From contig NZ_CP047176.1 of NCBI RefSeq assembly GCF_009834225.1, positions 558,001 to 622,000 on the forward strand: a stretch of DNA of 64,000 nt, read 5' to 3'. Under the pieces are notes generated by a model that searched no databases, was not told where the DNA came from, and saw nothing but the letters and a program-made list of their open reading frames with translations. Positions 19,672 to 29,019 of this stretch are shown here, piece after piece; within the stretch, counting starts at the first letter, position 1, and each line of letters begins with the position of its first letter. The position numbers were made by a program, and so were the translations under genes. This DNA comes from Rathayibacter sp. VKM Ac-2759. Lineage in GTDB: Bacteria; Actinomycetota; Actinomycetes; Actinomycetales; Microbacteriaceae.

Positions 19672-20765
19672 CAAAGCACCACCACCGAGCGCAGCACGTC
19701 GCCGCCGGCCATCGTCGCGAAGGCCTGCTCGACGTCGGTGATGCCGATCCGCTCGGTCACGAACTCGTCGAGCGGCAGCCGGCCCTGGAGGTAGAGGTCG
19801 GTGAGCATCGGGAAGTCGCGCTCGGGCAGGCAGTCGCCGTACCAGCTCGACTTCAGCGAGCCACCGCGGCCGAAGACGTCGAGGAGGGGGATCTCGAGCA
19901 GCATCTCGGGAGTGGGAACGCCCACCAGCACGACGGTGCCGGCGAGGTCGCGGGCGTAGAACGCCTGGCGCCACGTCTCCGGCCGGCCGACGGCGTCGAT
20001 CACCACGTCGGCGCCGAACCCGTTCGTGAGCTCCTGCACCGCGGAGACGACGCCCGCCTCGTCGAGTCCGCTCGAGTCGATCACGTGGGTGGCGCCGAGC
20101 CTCTTCGCGGCGACGAGCTTCTTGGGGTCGCGGTCGACGGCGATGACGGTGCTCGCCCCGGCGAGCGCCGAGCCGACGACGGCGGCCGTGCCGACGCCTC
20201 CGCAGCCGATCACCGCGACGGAGTCGCCGCGGCCGACGTTCCCCGTGTTCATCGCCGCGCCCAGCCCGGCCATGATGCCGCAGCCGAGCAGGCCCACCGC
20301 GGCGGGGTCCGCCTCCGGATCGACCTTCGTGCACTGCTTGGCGTGCACGAGCGTCTTCTCGGCGAACGCGCCGATCCCGAGCGCGGGGCTGAGCTCGGTG
20401 CCGTCGACGAGGGTCATCCTCTGCGTCGCGTTGAAGGTGTTGAAGCAGTACCAGGGCTCGGCGCGGACGCAGGCGCGGCACTCGCCGCAGACCGCGCGCC
20501 AGTTGAGCACGACGAAGTCGCCGACCGCCACGTTGGTGACGCCCTCGCCGATCGCGCTGACCCGTCCGGCGGCCTCGTGGCCGAGGAGGAACGGGAAGTC
20601 GTCGCTGATCCCGCCCTCGCGGTAGTGGAAGTCGGTGTGGCACACGCCGCACGTCTCGATGTCGACGACGGCCTCGCCGGGTCCGGGGTCGGGGACGACG
20701 ATGTCGACGAGCTCGACGGGAGCCCCCTTCGACCGGGCGATGACGCCGCTCACAGTGGTGGGCAT
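19671..20765 (-). CDS. mscR: S-(hydroxymethyl)mycothiol dehydrogenase (formaldehyde/nitrosomycothiol)
   Basis: This 364-residue zinc-dependent medium-chain alcohol dehydrogenase has the catalytic zinc segment [19 protein letters not shown], and a structural zinc site [15 protein letters not shown]. The GCGGVG coenzyme motif is also present. It matches the mycothiol-dependent formaldehyde dehydrogenases of actinobacteria, which oxidise the spontaneous formaldehyde-mycothiol adduct with NAD and can also reduce S-nitrosomycothiol. The ATG at 20765 follows AAGGAG. A longer open frame upstream overlaps the divergent gene and was not used. The coupled MBL hydrolase supports a two-step formaldehyde detoxification pathway. 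Confidence 0.88.
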   Translation of the reverse strand: MPTTVSGVIARSKGAPVELVDIVVPDPGPGEAVVDIETCGVCHTDFHYREGGISDDFPFLLGHEAAGRVSAIGEGVTNVAVGDFVVLNWRAVCGECRACVRAEPWYCFNTFNATQRMTLVDGTELSPALGIGAFAEKTLVHAKQCTKVDPEADPAAVGLLGCGIMAGLGAAMNTGNVGRGDSVAVIGCGGVGTAAVVGSALAGASTVIAVDRDPKKLVAAKRLGATHVIDSSGLDEAGVVSAVQELTNGFGADVVIDAVGRPETWRQAFYARDLAGTVVLVGVPTPEMLLEIPLLDVFGRGGSLKSSWYGDCLPERDFPMLTDLYLQGRLPLDEFVTERIGITDVEQAFATMAGGDVLRSVVVL

Positions 20766-20885
20766 GGGGGCTCCTTCGGCGGGGCGGGTGGTGCGGGGAT
20801 CCGCTCCACAGTACCGACCGGGGGCGGGGACCAGGGCAGCCTCCCCTCGCTGGCGCTGCCGTGCCCGCAGTGCTTGCATGGCGCC

Positions 20886-21620
20886 ATGACCTCCGTGTCC
20901 GCACCACCTCCAGGGGCCCATCCCGACGAGCCGCACGACACCTCGGTCTCGGGCCGCCTCAACTGGCTGCGGGCCGGCGTGCTCGGCGCCAACGACGGCA
21001 TCGTCTCGGTCGCCTCCCTCGTCGTCGGAGTCGCGGGGGCGACCGCGGCGACCCCGGCCATCCTCACGGCCGGTGCCGCGGGACTCATCGGCGGCGCGAT
21101 CTCGATGGCGCTCGGCGAGTACGTCTCGGTCAGCAGCCAGAGCGACAGCCAGCGCGCGCTGATCGCGAAGGAGCGCCGCGAGCTCGCGGAGGAGCCGGAG
21201 GCGGAGCTCGCCGAGCTGGCGGGGCTGTACGAGGCGAAGGGCCTCACTCCCGACACCGCGCGCCGGGTCGCCTCGGAGCTGACCGCTCACGACGCCCTCT
21301 CGGCGCACCTCGAGACCGAGCTCGGCCTCCGCGAGGACGGTGTGGCGAGCCCGCTCGCCGCCGCCGGGGCCTCCGCCCTCGCCTTCACGGCCGGAGCGCT
21401 GCTGCCGCTGCTGGCGATCCTGCTGCCGCCCGCGTCGATCCGTGTCCCGATCACGTTCGCCGTCGTCCTGCTCGCCCTCGCGATCACCGGCTACCTCAGC
21501 GCCCGGATCGGCGGCAGCCCGCCCGCACGGCCGACGATCCGCGTCGTCGTGGGAGGCGCGCTGGCGCTCGCCGCGACGTTCGCGATCGGCTCACTGCTGG
21601 GCACGACGGGCGTGGTCTGA
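20886..21620 (+). CDS. VIT1/CCC1-family metal transporter
   Basis: The 244-residue membrane protein has the family's conserved first-helix motif [20 protein letters not shown] and the second-helix motif [21 protein letters not shown]. An acidic cytosolic helical segment ([21 protein letters not shown], metal-binding in relatives) and three further helices follow. Plant and yeast relatives move Fe(II) or Mn(II) by proton exchange. Bacterial ones probably export iron or manganese. The stop overlaps the response-regulator ATG, so it may be read together with the two-component genes and redox module downstream. Confidence 0.87.
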   Translation: MTSVSAPPPGAHPDEPHDTSVSGRLNWLRAGVLGANDGIVSVASLVVGVAGATAATPAILTAGAAGLIGGAISMALGEYVSVSSQSDSQRALIAKERRELAEEPEAELAELAGLYEAKGLTPDTARRVASELTAHDALSAHLETELGLREDGVASPLAAAGASALAFTAGALLPLLAILLPPASIRVPITFAVVLLALAITGYLSARIGGSPPARPTIRVVVGGALALAATFAIGSLLGTTGVV

Positions 21621-22294
21621 TGCCCCACGTCCTCCTGGTCGAGGACGACCCCGAGATGGGCGTGCTCGTGCAGCGGGGTCTCCGCGAGGAGGGGTACGAG
21701 GTGACCCTCGTCGACAACGGCGTCGACGCGCTGATCGCCTTCGCGAACGAGCGGCTCGACGTCGCGGTCATCGACGTGATGCTGCCGCGGATGAGCGGCT
21801 TCGAGGTGTGCCGGCGTATCCGCGACACGGGCAGTGCTCTGCCTGTCGTCCTGATCACCGCCCGCGACGCCGTCGAGGACCGCATCTTCGGCCTCGACTC
21901 CGGCGCCGACGACTACGTGACCAAGCCGTTCCACTTCGGCGAGCTCAGCGCCCGGATCCGCGCCCAGGTGCGCCGCCTCGCCAGCACTCCGCAGCCCGTC
22001 GTGCACGCGGGAGACGTCCGGCTCGACGCTCTCGCCGTGCGCGCGACCGTGCGCGATCGGCCCTTCGCGCTGAGCGTCAAGGAGTTCACCCTGCTGCGCC
22101 TGCTCGCCGTGCACCTCGGCGAGACGCTCTCGCGCCCCGCGATCCTCGACGAGGTGTGGGGCTCGGCCGAGAACTTCGAGCCGACCATCGTCGACCAGTA
22201 CGTGAGCTATCTGCGCAAGAAGCTCGACGTCGCCGAGGCGGGCCTTCGGATCGTCACGGTGCGCGGCGCCGGCTACCGGCTCGAGACCCTCTGA
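21620..22294 (+). CDS. OmpR/PhoB-family response regulator
   Basis: The 224-residue protein has an N-terminal receiver domain (phospho-acceptor D52 in VIDVMLP, acidic pair ED at 8-9, conserved K in YVTKPF). A C-terminal winged helix follows (about 130-224, ending VRGAGYRLE). It is a DNA-binding transcription regulator activated by the histidine kinase encoded immediately downstream with a 1-nt overlap. Genes likely under its control include the flanking VIT transporter and the flavin redox module, by proximity only. Confidence 0.93.
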   Translation: MPHVLLVEDDPEMGVLVQRGLREEGYEVTLVDNGVDALIAFANERLDVAVIDVMLPRMSGFEVCRRIRDTGSALPVVLITARDAVEDRIFGLDSGADDYVTKPFHFGELSARIRAQVRRLASTPQPVVHAGDVRLDALAVRATVRDRPFALSVKEFTLLRLLAVHLGETLSRPAILDEVWGSAENFEPTIVDQYVSYLRKKLDVAEAGLRIVTVRGAGYRLETL

Positions 22295-23667
22295 TGCCGG
22301 CGCTGCGCTCCCTCTCCATCCGCGCCCGGATCACGCTGGGGAGCGTGGTGGTCGCGCTGCTCGCCGCGATCGTGCTCGCGCTGGTGCTGCAGGGGCAGTT
22401 CGTCAGCATCGTGCGCCAGTCGGAGGCGACCCTCGCCGAGGCGGATCTCGCCGCCTACGAGAGCGACCTGCGCACCAATCCGACCGAGACTCCTGACCAG
22501 CCGACCTCGGGGATCCTCGTCTCCCTCAGGGCGCCCGACGGGGACGTGCCGGTCGACACGATGCCGCACGACATCCACGAGGTGATCGAGCGCGCTCCGG
22601 GGTCGGACGATGTCCGCGTGATCGAGACCGACGAGGACGTCCGCTTCACGCTCGTGTCGCGCACCCTCGACACGAGTGCCGGCACCTGGGAGCTGTGGGC
22701 CGCTCGCAGCGGAGCCGCCGGAGACCTGACGGTGCAGGCTCTCGACCGCACCCTGCTCGTCGGCGCGGGGCTCCTCGTGGTCGTCTTCGGCTCCTCGGCC
22801 TGGCTGCTGACGACAGTGGCGCTGCGCCCCGTGGCCCGGATGCGGCGCACCGCGCAGTCGCTCAGCGACCGTCCCGGTGGCGACCAGCTGCCCGTCGGAC
22901 CGGCGCGCGATGAGCTCTCCGATCTGGCGGCGACCCTCAACGACTTCATCGTGCGGATGCGCGACACGGCCCAGCGCGAGCGCGAGATGGTCTCGGCGGC
23001 GAGTCACGAGCTGCGCACGCCCCTGGCCGTCGCGATCACGCAGCTCGAGCTCGCGCACCGCCACTTCGGCGATGCGGCGGCCCTCGAGCGCGAGATCCGG
23101 GCGGCCGAGGGCTCGATGGGACGGCTCTCGGCGCTCGCCGACAACCTGCTCGAGCTCTCGCGTCTGGATGCCGGGGCGTCGACGCCTGTCTCCTCCACCG
23201 CGGCCCAGCTCGAGACCGAGGTGATGGCCGCCGTCGACCGGATGCGACTGATGGCCGGGCCCGACGGCCCCGACGTCGAGCTGGCCACCGGGATCGAGCA
23301 TCCCGACGCCCGCTACCCGCTCTCGGCGACCGCTGTCGGCCGGATCCTCGACAACCTCGGGGCGAACGCGCTCGCCGCGACCCCGCCCGACGGGCGGATC
23401 GAGCTCGGCGTGCGCCAGGAGGGGCGCACCGCCGTCGTCACGGTCGTCGACACCGGCAGGGGCATGCCCGAGTCGTTCGTCCCGCGTGCCTTCGAACGGT
23501 TCTCGCGCCCCGACGAGGCCCGGGCGGCGAGCGACGGGGGCAGCGGTCTCGGCCTCGCGCTGGTGCAGGCCCTCATCAGCGACGCCTCCGGCTCGGTGAC
23601 GATCGCGAACCGGCCGGGCGGTGGCGTCGTCGTGACCGCGACGCTGCCCGAGCAGCTGAACGTGTGA
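22294..23667 (+). CDS. Membrane sensor histidine kinase
   Basis: This 457-residue kinase has two membrane helices (about 13-33 and 148-170) enclosing an extracytoplasmic sensor region of about 115 residues, a HAMP linker, and a dimerisation box SAASHELRTPLA with phospho-acceptor H238. A HATPase domain follows with an N-box (ILDNLGANAL), DTGRGMP and GSGLGLALV. It is the cognate kinase of the overlapping response regulator. The sensor domain lacks a recognised fold and its signal is unknown. Given the neighbours, metal or redox status is a reasonable guess. Confidence 0.92.
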   Translation: MPALRSLSIRARITLGSVVVALLAAIVLALVLQGQFVSIVRQSEATLAEADLAAYESDLRTNPTETPDQPTSGILVSLRAPDGDVPVDTMPHDIHEVIERAPGSDDVRVIETDEDVRFTLVSRTLDTSAGTWELWAARSGAAGDLTVQALDRTLLVGAGLLVVVFGSSAWLLTTVALRPVARMRRTAQSLSDRPGGDQLPVGPARDELSDLAATLNDFIVRMRDTAQREREMVSAASHELRTPLAVAITQLELAHRHFGDAAALEREIRAAEGSMGRLSALADNLLELSRLDAGASTPVSSTAAQLETEVMAAVDRMRLMAGPDGPDVELATGIEHPDARYPLSATAVGRILDNLGANALAATPPDGRIELGVRQEGRTAVVTVVDTGRGMPESFVPRAFERFSRPDEARAASDGGSGLGLALVQALISDASGSVTIANRPGGGVVVTATLPEQLNV

Positions 23668-23780
23668 GCCCTCGAACACTCCGCCCCCGGTTTCTCCGGG
23701 CCTGCGTCGAGGCGCCGCCGCGACGGTGGAGGCGCATGATCCTGAACCGCTGATCACGCCCGACCCGAAGGGACGTCGAG

Positions 23781-25199
23781 ATGAGCACCGCGACCCCGCA
23801 CCGCACCGGCGCAGCACCGTCCGTCCTGCCCGCGCGCCCCGACCGACTCCGCGCCTACCGCTCGAGGATGCGCGCCGCCGACGCCCTGGTCGCCGCCGCG
23901 TGGACCTCGGTGGCACTCGCCGTCTCGCTCCTGCTCGCCTCCGGAGGCCTCGCGAGCGTCAGGGACCTCCCCTCGGCGGTCAGTGCGTCGGGCATCGTCG
24001 CGGGGCTCGTCGGCACCGACCTGCTCCTGGTCATGCTCGTGCTGGCCGCGCGCGTCCCGTGGATCGACCGCACCTTCGGCCAGGACGCCGCGATGGCCCT
24101 GCACCGGCGGCTCGGCAAGCCGGCCCTGTACCTGATCCTCGGCCACGGCCTTCTGCTCACTCTCGGCTACGCGCTCACCGACGGCGTCTCGCTGTGGCAG
24201 GAGACCCTCTCGCTCTCCTCGGGCACCGACATGCTCCTCGCGCTCCTCGCGACGACGCTGCTCGTGCTCGTGGTGGTCACCTCTCTCGTCGCGGTGCGCC
24301 GGCGCTTCGCCTATGAGGCGTGGCACGCGATCCACCTGCTCAGCTACGCGGCCGTGCTCGTCGCGGTGCCGCACCAGCTGTCGGCGGGACAGGTCCTCGC
24401 GGAGGGCTCCGGCCAGCGGGTCTACTGGATCGCCCTCTACGCGCTCGCGTTCGGCTCTGTCGCCTGGTTCCGCTTCGCCCGGCCCGTGGTGCTGACCCTC
24501 CGCCACCGCATCACGGTGGAGTCGGTCGAGACGATCGCCCCCGGCGTGTTCTCGCTCCATCTCGCCGGGCGCGATCTGCGCCGCCTCGGTGCGACCGGCG
24601 GGCAGTACGCGATCTGGCGGTTCTGGAGCCGCGGAACCTGGTGGCACGCCCACCCCGTCTCGTTCTCGGCCGTCCCGACCGACGATCACGCACGGATCAC
24701 CGTCCGCGAGCTCGGAGCGGGAACCTCGCGCCTCTCGCGCCTGCGCCCGGGGACGAGCGTCTCGATCGAGGGCCCCTACGGAGTCTTCACCGAGGTCGCC
24801 CGCACGGCGCCGAAGCTCGCGATCGTCGCCGCCGGCATCGGGGTCACTCCCGCCCGTGCTCTGCTCGAGCACGCGGAGCTCGAGCCGGGAGAGGCGACGG
24901 TGCTGCTCCGCGCGACCGATGACACGCAGACCTACCTGTGGGACGAGATGCAGCGGCTCGTGCGCGCGAGCGGCGGGCAGCTCTTCGGCATGGTCGGCGC
25001 GCGTCCCGCCGGGACGGCCACCTGGATGTCGGCCGAGTCGGTCGCGCGCGGGGTCACCCTCTCCTCGGCGATCCCCTCGCTGCTCGAGGCCGACCTCTTC
25101 GTCTGCGGGCCGTCGGCCTGGGCCGACCTCGTGATCCGCGATGCACGCCTCGCCGGACTGCCCGAACGGCAGATCCACGTGGAGAGGTTCGACTGGTGA
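23781..25199 (+). CDS. Ferric-reductase-like transmembrane flavoprotein (FNR module)
   Basis: The 472-residue protein has about six membrane helices with paired histidines for heme (LHRRLGKPALYLILGHGLLL; AWHAIHLLSYAAVLVAVPHQ). A cytosolic ferredoxin-NADP-reductase module follows (about 235-472) with an FAD site (HPVSFSAVP) and an NAD(P) site (AAGIGVTPARALLEH, CGPSAW). It should pass electrons from NAD(P)H through FAD and heme across the membrane. The next two genes overlap it by GTGA and encode an exported FMN protein and its flavin transferase, so the electrons probably go to covalently bound FMN outside. The ATG follows GAAGGGA. Confidence 0.88.
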   Translation: MSTATPHRTGAAPSVLPARPDRLRAYRSRMRAADALVAAAWTSVALAVSLLLASGGLASVRDLPSAVSASGIVAGLVGTDLLLVMLVLAARVPWIDRTFGQDAAMALHRRLGKPALYLILGHGLLLTLGYALTDGVSLWQETLSLSSGTDMLLALLATTLLVLVVVTSLVAVRRRFAYEAWHAIHLLSYAAVLVAVPHQLSAGQVLAEGSGQRVYWIALYALAFGSVAWFRFARPVVLTLRHRITVESVETIAPGVFSLHLAGRDLRRLGATGGQYAIWRFWSRGTWWHAHPVSFSAVPTDDHARITVRELGAGTSRLSRLRPGTSVSIEGPYGVFTEVARTAPKLAIVAAGIGVTPARALLEHAELEPGEATVLLRATDDTQTYLWDEMQRLVRASGGQLFGMVGARPAGTATWMSAESVARGVTLSSAIPSLLEADLFVCGPSAWADLVIRDARLAGLPERQIHVERFDW

Positions 25200-25735
25200 G
25201 GGCCCGCGCTGCTCTCGCGAGCGTCCTCGCCTCCACCGCCGTGCTGATCGGCGGGTGGGAGCTGGGGACGGCGGGGACCACCGATGCGCCGGTCGCGGCA
25301 CAGCCCACGGCTCCGACCACGCCCGCGCCGGCGTCGTCTGCGGCGCCGTCTGCTTCCGCTGCGCCGTCCGCTTCCGCTGCGCCGTCTGCTTCCGCTGCGC
25401 CGTCTGCTTCCGCTGCGCCGTCCGCTTCCGCTGCGCCGGCGGCACCGTCGTCCGCGGCCGACGGCACCTACACCGGCACCTCCGAGTCGACCCGCTTCGG
25501 CTCCGTGCAGGTGCAGATCACCGTCTCGGGAGGCTCGATCACCGACGTCACCGCGCTGCACCTCACCGACAGGGACGGCCGCTCGGTCTCGATCTCGAAC
25601 AGGGCCGCGCCGATCCTCCGCTCGGAGGTGCTCGCCGCGCAGTCGGCGGACGTGCAGTCGGTGAGCGGGGCCACCTACACGAGCGACGCCTATGTCGGCT
25701 CGCTGCAGTCGGCGATCGATCAGGCCGGCCTGTGA
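25196..25735 (+). CDS. Exported FMN-binding protein with (PSASAA)n linker
   Basis: The 179-residue protein has an N-terminal signal/anchor, a low-complexity Ala/Pro/Ser linker with five PSASAA repeats (about 50-80) and a C-terminal FMN-binding domain. The flavinylation motif SGATYTS places the likely FMN-linked threonine at T160. This domain normally receives FMN by a phosphoester bond from ApbE, which is the next gene with a GTGA overlap. It should act as an extracytoplasmic one-domain electron carrier fed by the ferric-reductase-like protein just upstream. Confidence 0.88.
   Translation: MRARAALASVLASTAVLIGGWELGTAGTTDAPVAAQPTAPTTPAPASSAAPSASAAPSASAAPSASAAPSASAAPSASAAPAAPSSAADGTYTGTSESTRFGSVQVQITVSGGSITDVTALHLTDRDGRSVSISNRAAPILRSEVLAAQSADVQSVSGATYTSDAYVGSLQSAIDQAGL
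25343..25432 (+). repeat. Five tandem 18-nt repeats inside the FMN-protein gene
   Basis: Five units of 18 nt (GCGCCGTCTGCTTCCGCT, with C/T variation at one position) run head to tail. They encode the Ser/Ala/Pro spacer that sets the distance of the FMN domain from the membrane. In-frame copy changes would lengthen or shorten the tether. Confidence 0.9.
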
Positions 25736-26469
25736 TCCGCACGTTCGACACCATGGGCACGGTGGCCTCCCTCCGTGCCCCGGAGAGCGCGCCGGCCGCG
25801 GCGATCGAGGCGGTCTTCGATGCTCTCGAACGGCGGTTCAGCCTCTACCTCCCGCAGTCCGAGGCGAGCCGCATCGCCCGCGGCGAGCTCGCCCTCCCCG
25901 CTGCGAGCGTGGCGATGCGGGAGGCGTACGCCGAGGCGCTCGCCTGGCGCACGGCGACCGACGGCGCCTTCACCCCGCACCGCCCCGACGGCGTCGTCGA
26001 CCTGTCCGGCACGATCAAGGCGCAGGCGATCCGCGCCGCCGGCCGCCTCCTCGACTCCGCGGGCTGCACCGACTGGCTGCTCGCGGTCGGCGGGGACGTC
26101 CTCGGTCGGGGCGGTGCCGGAGGCGGACCCTGGTCGGTCGGCATCGTCGACCCCGCCGACCGCACCGGACTGCTGTGCGCGGTGCCGCTCTCCGCGGAGC
26201 TCCGCGCGGTCGCCACCTCCGGGACCGCCGAGCGCGGCGAGCACGTCTGGCGTCGCCCGACCGAGCCCTGTGCCGCGACCTTCCGGCAGGTGAGCGTCGT
26301 CGCTCCCGACATCCTCACCGCCGACGTCCTCGCGACGGCGGTCCTCGCCGGCGGCCGCCCGAGCCTCGACTCCGCTCTGGAGCGCTACGACATCGACGTG
26401 CTGGCCTGCACGACCGAGGGTGGGCTGGTGGTCTCGGATCGCCTCCGCGGGATCGTGTCCGTGGTCTGA
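25732..26469 (+). CDS. apbE: FAD:protein FMN transferase (ApbE)
   Basis: This 245-residue protein matches the ApbE family: the N-terminal TMGTVASL motif, the DLSGTIKAQAIRAA segment (DxxxxxKG-type site), the LLAVGGDVLG flavin-binding stretch and the ATSGTAER motif. ApbE takes FMN from FAD and attaches it to Ser/Thr in SGA[ST] motifs, here most likely of the adjacent FMN-binding protein. I see no signal peptide, which is shorter than many periplasmic ApbE proteins and may mean modification before export. The GTG overlaps the preceding stop (GTGA). Confidence 0.9.
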   Translation: MIRTFDTMGTVASLRAPESAPAAAIEAVFDALERRFSLYLPQSEASRIARGELALPAASVAMREAYAEALAWRTATDGAFTPHRPDGVVDLSGTIKAQAIRAAGRLLDSAGCTDWLLAVGGDVLGRGGAGGGPWSVGIVDPADRTGLLCAVPLSAELRAVATSGTAERGEHVWRRPTEPCAATFRQVSVVAPDILTADVLATAVLAGGRPSLDSALERYDIDVLACTTEGGLVVSDRLRGIVSVV

Positions 26470-26508
26470 GCCGACCCGCGGACGGCAGGCGCAGCCGCTG
26501 CCGCGGGT

Positions 26509-26514
26509 TACCGT
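26509..26514 (+). promoter_or_regulatory. -10-like box of a probable leaderless GH26-lipoprotein promoter
   Basis: TACCGT lies 5 nt before the GTG start with no Shine-Dalgarno. It is the likely start of a transcription unit separate from the apbE operon. Confidence 0.4.
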
Positions 26515-26519
26515 GGTGC

Positions 26520-27704
26520 GTGGCTCCTCGATCCCGCGCCGTCCCGGCCCTCGCGCTCGCCGCTCTGCTCGCCGTGACGGCGGGGTGCGCTGCGACCGCG
26601 CAGGAGCCGCCCGCCGACTGCGTCGTGCGCCCCGCGGCCGAGATCGTCCCCGAGCAGGGAGCGCTGTTCGGGGTGAACCTCGACTGGGGATCGCAGACGA
26701 TCGAGGAGTACTCGCGCGAGCTGGGGCAGCGTCCGGCGGTCGCCGTCGCGTTCGCCGACGTCCCGTTCACCGACGCGGAGCGCGACGAGGTGCGGTCGGC
26801 CGCTGCCCAGCTGCGGGTGAGCGGCGGCACGCTCCTGCTCACCCTCGAGTCGATCGACGGGCTCGCGGCGGTCACGGACGACGTGGCGGCCGACATCGCG
26901 GAGCTGGCGGCCTCGGTCAACGCGACCGGCGTCCCGGTGGTCATCCGCTTCGCGCACGAGATGAACGGCTCCTGGTACGCGTGGGGACAGCAGCCCGCCG
27001 CCTATGTCGAGACCTTCCGGAGGGTCGCCGCCGCGGTCCACGCCGGTGCGCCCGGTGCCGCGATGATGTGGGCGCCGAACAACGCCGACGGCTACCCGTT
27101 CGAGGGCGGAGTCGCCGCCGCAGAGCCGGGGACGGCCGACTTCGCCCTGCTCGACACGACCGGCGACGGCGTGCTCAGCCTCGACGACGATCCCTACGCG
27201 CCGTACTACCCGGGCGACGACGCCGTCGACTGGGTCGGCATGTCGCTCTACCACTGGGGGTCGGCCCACCCGTGGGGCGAGAACGAGATGCCGGAGGAGG
27301 GCAAGTTCGCCGCCCAGCTCACCGGCACGTACGACGGCGCGGCCGGCGACGAGACCGCGGCTCCCGACTTCTACCAGACCTACGGAGTCGAGCACGGCAA
27401 GCCGGTGGCCGTCCCCGAGACGGCGGCGCTCGTGGTGCCCCGCGGTGATCCGGAGGGGGAGCTCGCGATCAAGCGGGCCTGGTGGCAGCAGGTGCTCTCG
27501 GCCGAGACCGCGGCCCGCTTCCCGGAGCTGAAGATGATCAACTGGTTCGAGTGGGAGAAGTTCGAGCCCGAGGTCCAGGACGAGGTGTCCTGGTCGGTGG
27601 TCGAGGATCAGGAGACGCGGCGCGCGTTCCGGGCGGACCTCCCCGACGGGCTGGTCTACTCCGACCTCTCCTCCCGGTGCACGGGAGCTCCCGTCGCCGG
27701 CTGA
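26520..27704 (+). CDS. GH26-like glycoside hydrolase lipoprotein
   Basis: The 394-residue protein has a lipobox (VTAGC), so it should be anchored to the outer face of the membrane. The catalytic barrel resembles GH26 endo-beta-mannanases/glucanases: acid/base E147 in RFAHEMNGSWYAWG and candidate nucleophile E300 in VPETA, plus DDAVDWVGMSLYHWG. The genes that follow encode a second GH26-like domain fused to an acyltransferase and a polysaccharide synthase. It is therefore more likely to trim or release a self-made exopolysaccharide than to digest food. It ends 154 nt before the next gene. Confidence 0.82.
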   Translation: MAPRSRAVPALALAALLAVTAGCAATAQEPPADCVVRPAAEIVPEQGALFGVNLDWGSQTIEEYSRELGQRPAVAVAFADVPFTDAERDEVRSAAAQLRVSGGTLLLTLESIDGLAAVTDDVAADIAELAASVNATGVPVVIRFAHEMNGSWYAWGQQPAAYVETFRRVAAAVHAGAPGAAMMWAPNNADGYPFEGGVAAAEPGTADFALLDTTGDGVLSLDDDPYAPYYPGDDAVDWVGMSLYHWGSAHPWGENEMPEEGKFAAQLTGTYDGAAGDETAAPDFYQTYGVEHGKPVAVPETAALVVPRGDPEGELAIKRAWWQQVLSAETAARFPELKMINWFEWEKFEPEVQDEVSWSVVEDQETRRAFRADLPDGLVYSDLSSRCTGAPVAG

Positions 27705-27858
27705 TCCCGCGCGCCCGACGCCTCCCCCGTCCGGGGTACGCCAAAGCTGAGCGCTCCGGCGACGGGCCGGGGGGCTGTGGAGCGACCGATACGTTCGGTG
27801 GGTGCGGGGGCGCTGTGGATGTCCCTCGCAGCCGCTGATCGTTCTCGAAGGGGTCTCC

Positions 27859-29019
27859 ATGGTCGACGCCGTCTCGGATCCGCGTCCGGCAGCCCTCTTG
27901 GCACGGGAGATCACGGGGTCCGATGCCGAGGAGCGCTTCGATCGGATCACCCGGATGGCGCGCGACCTGTTCGGCGTCCCGATGGCCGAGATCCACTTCC
28001 TCGACGACAGCACGCTGTTCACGAAGTCGCCGCAGACCCCCGGCTGGCCGCTCGAGTACCCCCGCGCGGGCACCTTCTGCGACGCGACGCTGCAGAAGCG
28101 CTCGATGCTCGTCATCCCCGATCTCGGTGCGGACCCGGTGTGGGCGGAGAGCGCCCACGTCGCCGGGGCGCCCTACGTGCGCTTCTACGCCGGGCGCCCC
28201 CTCAGCATCGACGACGGCCGCCAGCTCGGGACGATCTGCCTGCTGGACGTCGTGCCGCGCGAGCTCACCGCCGACCAGCAGGTCCTGCTCGACGAGTTCG
28301 GGAGCTGGGTCGAGCGCGAGCTGCGCGACTCCGCCGAGCGCGACCGGGCGGCGGAGGTGCAGGCTCTGCTGCTCCCTCCGGCGCTCGAGCACCCGGAGGG
28401 CTACCTGCTCGCCGGCGTGTCCGTCCCGCGTCAGCAGGTCGCGGGCGACTACTACGACTGGTCGGTGGGAGACGGCTTCGTCGACATCACGGTGGCCGAT
28501 GTGATGGGCAAGGGCACGGCCGCGGCGATCGTCGCGGCGAGCATCCGCTCGGCCTTCCTCGCCCGCACCGGCGAGATCCCGGCGCGCGCCGTCGCGGGCG
28601 CGAACCGCCAGCTGCTGCGCGACTTCACCGCGACCGGCACCTTCGCGACCCTCTTCCACTGCCGTCTCGAGACCGGGACCGGCCGCCTCGACTTCGTCGA
28701 CGCCGGCCACGGACTCTCGATCGTGCTGCGCGCCGACGGCTCCTTCCAGCGACTCGCGTCGCTGGGGCTGCCGCTGGGCATCGCCGAGGACGGCGGGTGG
28801 ATGACCCAGTCGGTCGAGCTCCGCCCGGGCGATGCACTCGTGTCGTTCACCGACGGCGTCCTCGACCTCTACGACGGGACTCTCGACTCGCTGGCCGAGG
28901 TCACCGCGCTCGCCCGCGCCGCTCGGAGCTCGGAGGAGTTCCTGGGCGCCGTCCGCACCCTCGCGGTCGGCGCGAAGGCCCCGGACGACGTCACTGTCCT
29001 CGTGGTGAGCCGGTCGTGA
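27859..29019 (+). CDS. GAF-domain PP2C (SpoIIE-type) serine phosphatase
   Basis: The 386-residue soluble protein has an N-terminal GAF-like sensor (about 20-160, RMARDLFGVPMAEIHFLDD ... LGTICLLD) and a C-terminal SpoIIE/RsbU phosphatase. Metal ligands lie in GDYYDW, ADVMGKG, DAGHGL and DDVTVLVV. Phosphatases of this type dephosphorylate STAS antagonists in partner-switching systems, and a STAS protein is encoded four genes on. The ATG at 27859 follows GAAGGGG. An upstream in-frame ATG lacks a ribosome site. Its stop overlaps the next start (GTGA). The GAF ligand is unknown. Confidence 0.9.
   Translation: MVDAVSDPRPAALLAREITGSDAEERFDRITRMARDLFGVPMAEIHFLDDSTLFTKSPQTPGWPLEYPRAGTFCDATLQKRSMLVIPDLGADPVWAESAHVAGAPYVRFYAGRPLSIDDGRQLGTICLLDVVPRELTADQQVLLDEFGSWVERELRDSAERDRAAEVQALLLPPALEHPEGYLLAGVSVPRQQVAGDYYDWSVGDGFVDITVADVMGKGTAAAIVAASIRSAFLARTGEIPARAVAGANRQLLRDFTATGTFATLFHCRLETGTGRLDFVDAGHGLSIVLRADGSFQRLASLGLPLGIAEDGGWMTQSVELRPGDALVSFTDGVLDLYDGTLDSLAEVTALARAARSSEEFLGAVRTLAVGAKAPDDVTVLVVSRS

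Noticed and set aside
21620..23667. Response regulator and kinase as part of the polysaccharide cluster
   Set aside because: They overlap each other and the VIT gene and are separated from the GT2 operon by the flavin module and a probable new promoter.
25692..26519. N-terminal extension of the GH26 lipoprotein over apbE
   Set aside because: It would bury the lipobox inside the protein and overlap apbE entirely. The GTG at 26520 gives a normal lipoprotein signal.
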